A DNA stretch of 64,000 bases from Aeromicrobium wangtongii (lineage in GTDB: Bacteria; Actinomycetota; Actinomycetes; Propionibacteriales; Nocardioidaceae). Of the stretch, positions 62,508 to 64,000 are shown piece by piece. A model generated the notes under the pieces. It was not told where the DNA came from and did no database searches. It saw only the letters and a list, made by a program, of their open reading frames with translations. The position numbers were made by a program, and so were the translations under genes. The stretch covers positions 3,410,001 through 3,474,000 of the forward strand of contig NZ_CP102173.1 in NCBI RefSeq assembly GCF_024584515.1, in the 5' to 3' direction. Every line of letters begins with the position of its first letter. The first letter of the stretch is position 1.

Positions 62508-64000
62508 CTACTTGATCCTCACCGCCCTGGTGGCGCTGGCGGCACCGCCGTAGGTGGCGTCGCCGGAGTACACGGTCTTGACGCGGACCGTGCCCTTCTT
62601 CTTGGTGACCTTGACCGTCGCCTTGACCGCGCCGCGCTGTGCGGCGGACAGGGTGACGGTCTTCTTCAGGACGTACTTGCCCTTGCCGGTCTTGACGTAG
62701 ACCTTGACGCGACCGGTGGGGTGGGTCCCGCCCGTCGCCCCGCGCACCGTCGTCTTGACGGTCAGCTTCTTGCCACCCTTGACCGAGGACTTCGCCGAGA
62801 TCGACGCCGTCGTCGCGGCCTTGGTCACCCGGTACCCGGCGGTCGCGACGCCACTGGCCTCGACCCGCTCGGTGCCGTTGAAGACCGCGCTGACGGTGTA
62901 GGTGCCCACCGCGAGACCGGCCGGCAGCGTGAACGCCGCCGAGTCGGACCCGCCGAGCCGCACGTCGAACGTCGTGCCGCCGTAGGTGACGGTGACCGTT
63001 CCGCCGTCACCGTTGGCGACTGCGACCGATCCCTTGACGCCCGAGCCGTAGACCGTGGAGTCCGCGGCGAGGACCAGCGCGATGCTGGACTTGCCCTTCT
63101 CCAACGTCACGGCTGCGATGTTGGACGTCGAGGACTGGGCCGAGGCCGTCTGGCCGAAGACCGCGGTCAGCTCGTGCGCGCCGGCCTTGAGGCCGTCGAG
63201 CACCAGCGTCGCGACACCGTTCACGGTGTCGGCCTTGCCCAGGGACGTGGCTCCGTCGAAGAACTCGACAGGGCCGGCCGTGTCAGCACCGGTGACCGAT
63301 GCGGTCAGCGTGACCTTCTCACCGATGCCAGGGGTCGCCGGCGACAGTGCGAGGGTCGTCGCGGTCGCGGTGAGCACCTCGACCGAGCCCGTCGACGTGT
63401 AGCCCGAGCCCGAGCCGACGGCCGTCACCGCGGCGACGCCGGTCGGCGTACCCGCGGGGACGGTCGCGGTGAGGGTGGCCGTGCCCGAGCCGTCAGCCGT
63501 GACGACGCCGAGGACGGCGGTGCCGAGGCTGACCGTGACGGCCTCGCCGACGCGGTATCCCTTCGCCGTGAGGGTGAAGGAGCCACCCGGGGCCGGCGTC
63601 GGGTCGTCGGCCGTGACCGATCCGGGCGTCCGCGACGCTGCCAGCTCAGCACACGCACTGCCCTGGACACCGGCTGCCGGCAGCGCGACGGCCGAGCCGG
63701 TGACGCCGTCGTCCTCGCGGACGATGAGGCTGTCGAACGCCTTGGCGCCCATGACGCCGCCGGCCGTGTTCGTGACCGACGTCGTGATCGCGGTGCTGGC
63801 GGTGCTGCTGGCCAGCTTGTCGCCGATGATCGGCGACGACACGATCTTGCAGGTCTCGCCCGGGGCGAAGGTCACCTTCTCCATCGCCAGGCCGCCGCGA
63901 CCGGTGGTCGCGCCGACGGTCGAAACGTAGCCCGTGACCGGCTTCGAGGCCGCCTTGTCCAGGTAGACCGCGACGTCGGCGGTGCTGGGTCCACTGCCCT
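62508..64000 (-). CDS. Large secreted surface protein with Calx-beta and Ig-like domains, C-terminal part
   Basis: The reading frame is open to the window edge; about 497 residues of the C-terminal part are visible. First comes the second half of a Calx-beta-like domain (EKVTFAPGETCKIVSSPIIGD). Then follow at least two Ig-like beta domains of the bacterial Big_3/Ig_3_5 type (PGIGEKVTLTASVTG, FFDGATSLGKADTVNG; then STVYGSGVKGSVAVANGDGG), and a basic, Lys/Thr-rich end (TASISAKSSVKGGKKLTVKT). There is no LPxTG motif, so it is probably secreted or held by charge. It may be an adhesin or a cell-wall-associated enzyme with its catalytic part outside the window. Confidence 0.85.
   Translation of the reverse strand, partial: GSGPSTADVAVYLDKAASKPVTGYVSTVGATTGRGGLAMEKVTFAPGETCKIVSSPIIGDKLASSTASTAITTSVTNTAGGVMGAKAFDSLIVREDDGVTGSAVALPAAGVQGSACAELAASRTPGSVTADDPTPAPGGSFTLTAKGYRVGEAVTVSLGTAVLGVVTADGSGTATLTATVPAGTPTGVAAVTAVGSGSGYTSTGSVEVLTATATTLALSPATPGIGEKVTLTASVTGADTAGPVEFFDGATSLGKADTVNGVATLVLDGLKAGAHELTAVFGQTASAQSSTSNIAAVTLEKGKSSIALVLAADSTVYGSGVKGSVAVANGDGGTVTVTYGGTTFDVRLGGSDSAAFTLPAGLAVGTYTVSAVFNGTERVEASGVATAGYRVTKAATTASISAKSSVKGGKKLTVKTTVRGATGGTHPTGRVKVYVKTGKGKYVLKKTVTLSAAQRGAVKATVKVTKKKGTVRVKTVYSGDATYGGAASATRAVRIK

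Overview
The window is high-GC DNA, densely packed with genes and rich in GTG/TTG starts and 4-bp ATGA/GTGA overlaps. An HspR-controlled dnaK-grpE-dnaJ operon, mycothiol-type DinB proteins, LpqN/PsbP-like lipoproteins and a WXG-type protein point to an actinomycete, plausibly Nocardioidaceae (Aeromicrobium/Nocardioides-like). The genus is inference. No tRNA, rRNA, CRISPR array, transposase or phage gene was seen, and no gene-free stretch exceeds 300 bases.

Region 1 (1-30 kb) is a catabolic island. It opens with livHGF-type ABC transporter genes. It holds three unusual regulators built of two HxlR winged-helix domains, each followed by an H-x2-C-x9-C-x2-C knuckle. It also carries two thiolase-carotenoid cleavage oxygenase (CCO) pairs, two acyl-CoA ligase-VOC protein pairs, two further ligases, three enoyl-CoA hydratases, an NMO/NPD flavoprotein, short-chain dehydrogenases, a DapB-like reductase, two NTF2-fold proteins, a third thiolase (catalytically altered), an MFE-2-like dehydrogenase, a DUF1295 membrane protein and a thioesterase. 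The logic suggests uptake, CoA activation, oxidative double-bond cleavage and beta-oxidation of a hydrophobic isoprenoid, stilbenoid or phenylpropanoid-like compound. The substrate cannot be read from sequence. Similar AT-rich words recur in several divergent promoters.

Region 2 (29-34 kb) holds a fatty acid desaturase and pyruvate carboxylase. Region 3 (34.2-38.6 kb) is a seven-gene overlapping operon: a WXG-like helical protein, a possible EspG-like chaperone, a 483-residue protein with a GHSQGG lipase centre, and four tandem paralogous lipoproteins. It looks like a type VII-type lipase effector with an amplified set of immunity lipoproteins, and is the best candidate for an undescribed system here.

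Region 4 (38.6-44.7 kb) is dnaK-grpE-dnaJ-hspR followed by an SPFH protein and an NAD-kinase-like protein with a GQDG instead of GGDG motif. Region 5 (44.7-58.2 kb) is mixed housekeeping: lipoproteins, an MmpL exporter with its TetR regulator and palindromic operator, trhO, a 2H phosphoesterase, an amidase, a secreted metzincin, map, and a three-gene acyl-CoA operon preceded by overlapping inverted repeats. Region 6 (58.2-62.4 kb) is a TPP riboswitch-controlled ykoEDC transporter preceded by a FAD amine oxidase-like gene. The window ends inside a large secreted Calx-beta/Ig-like surface protein.
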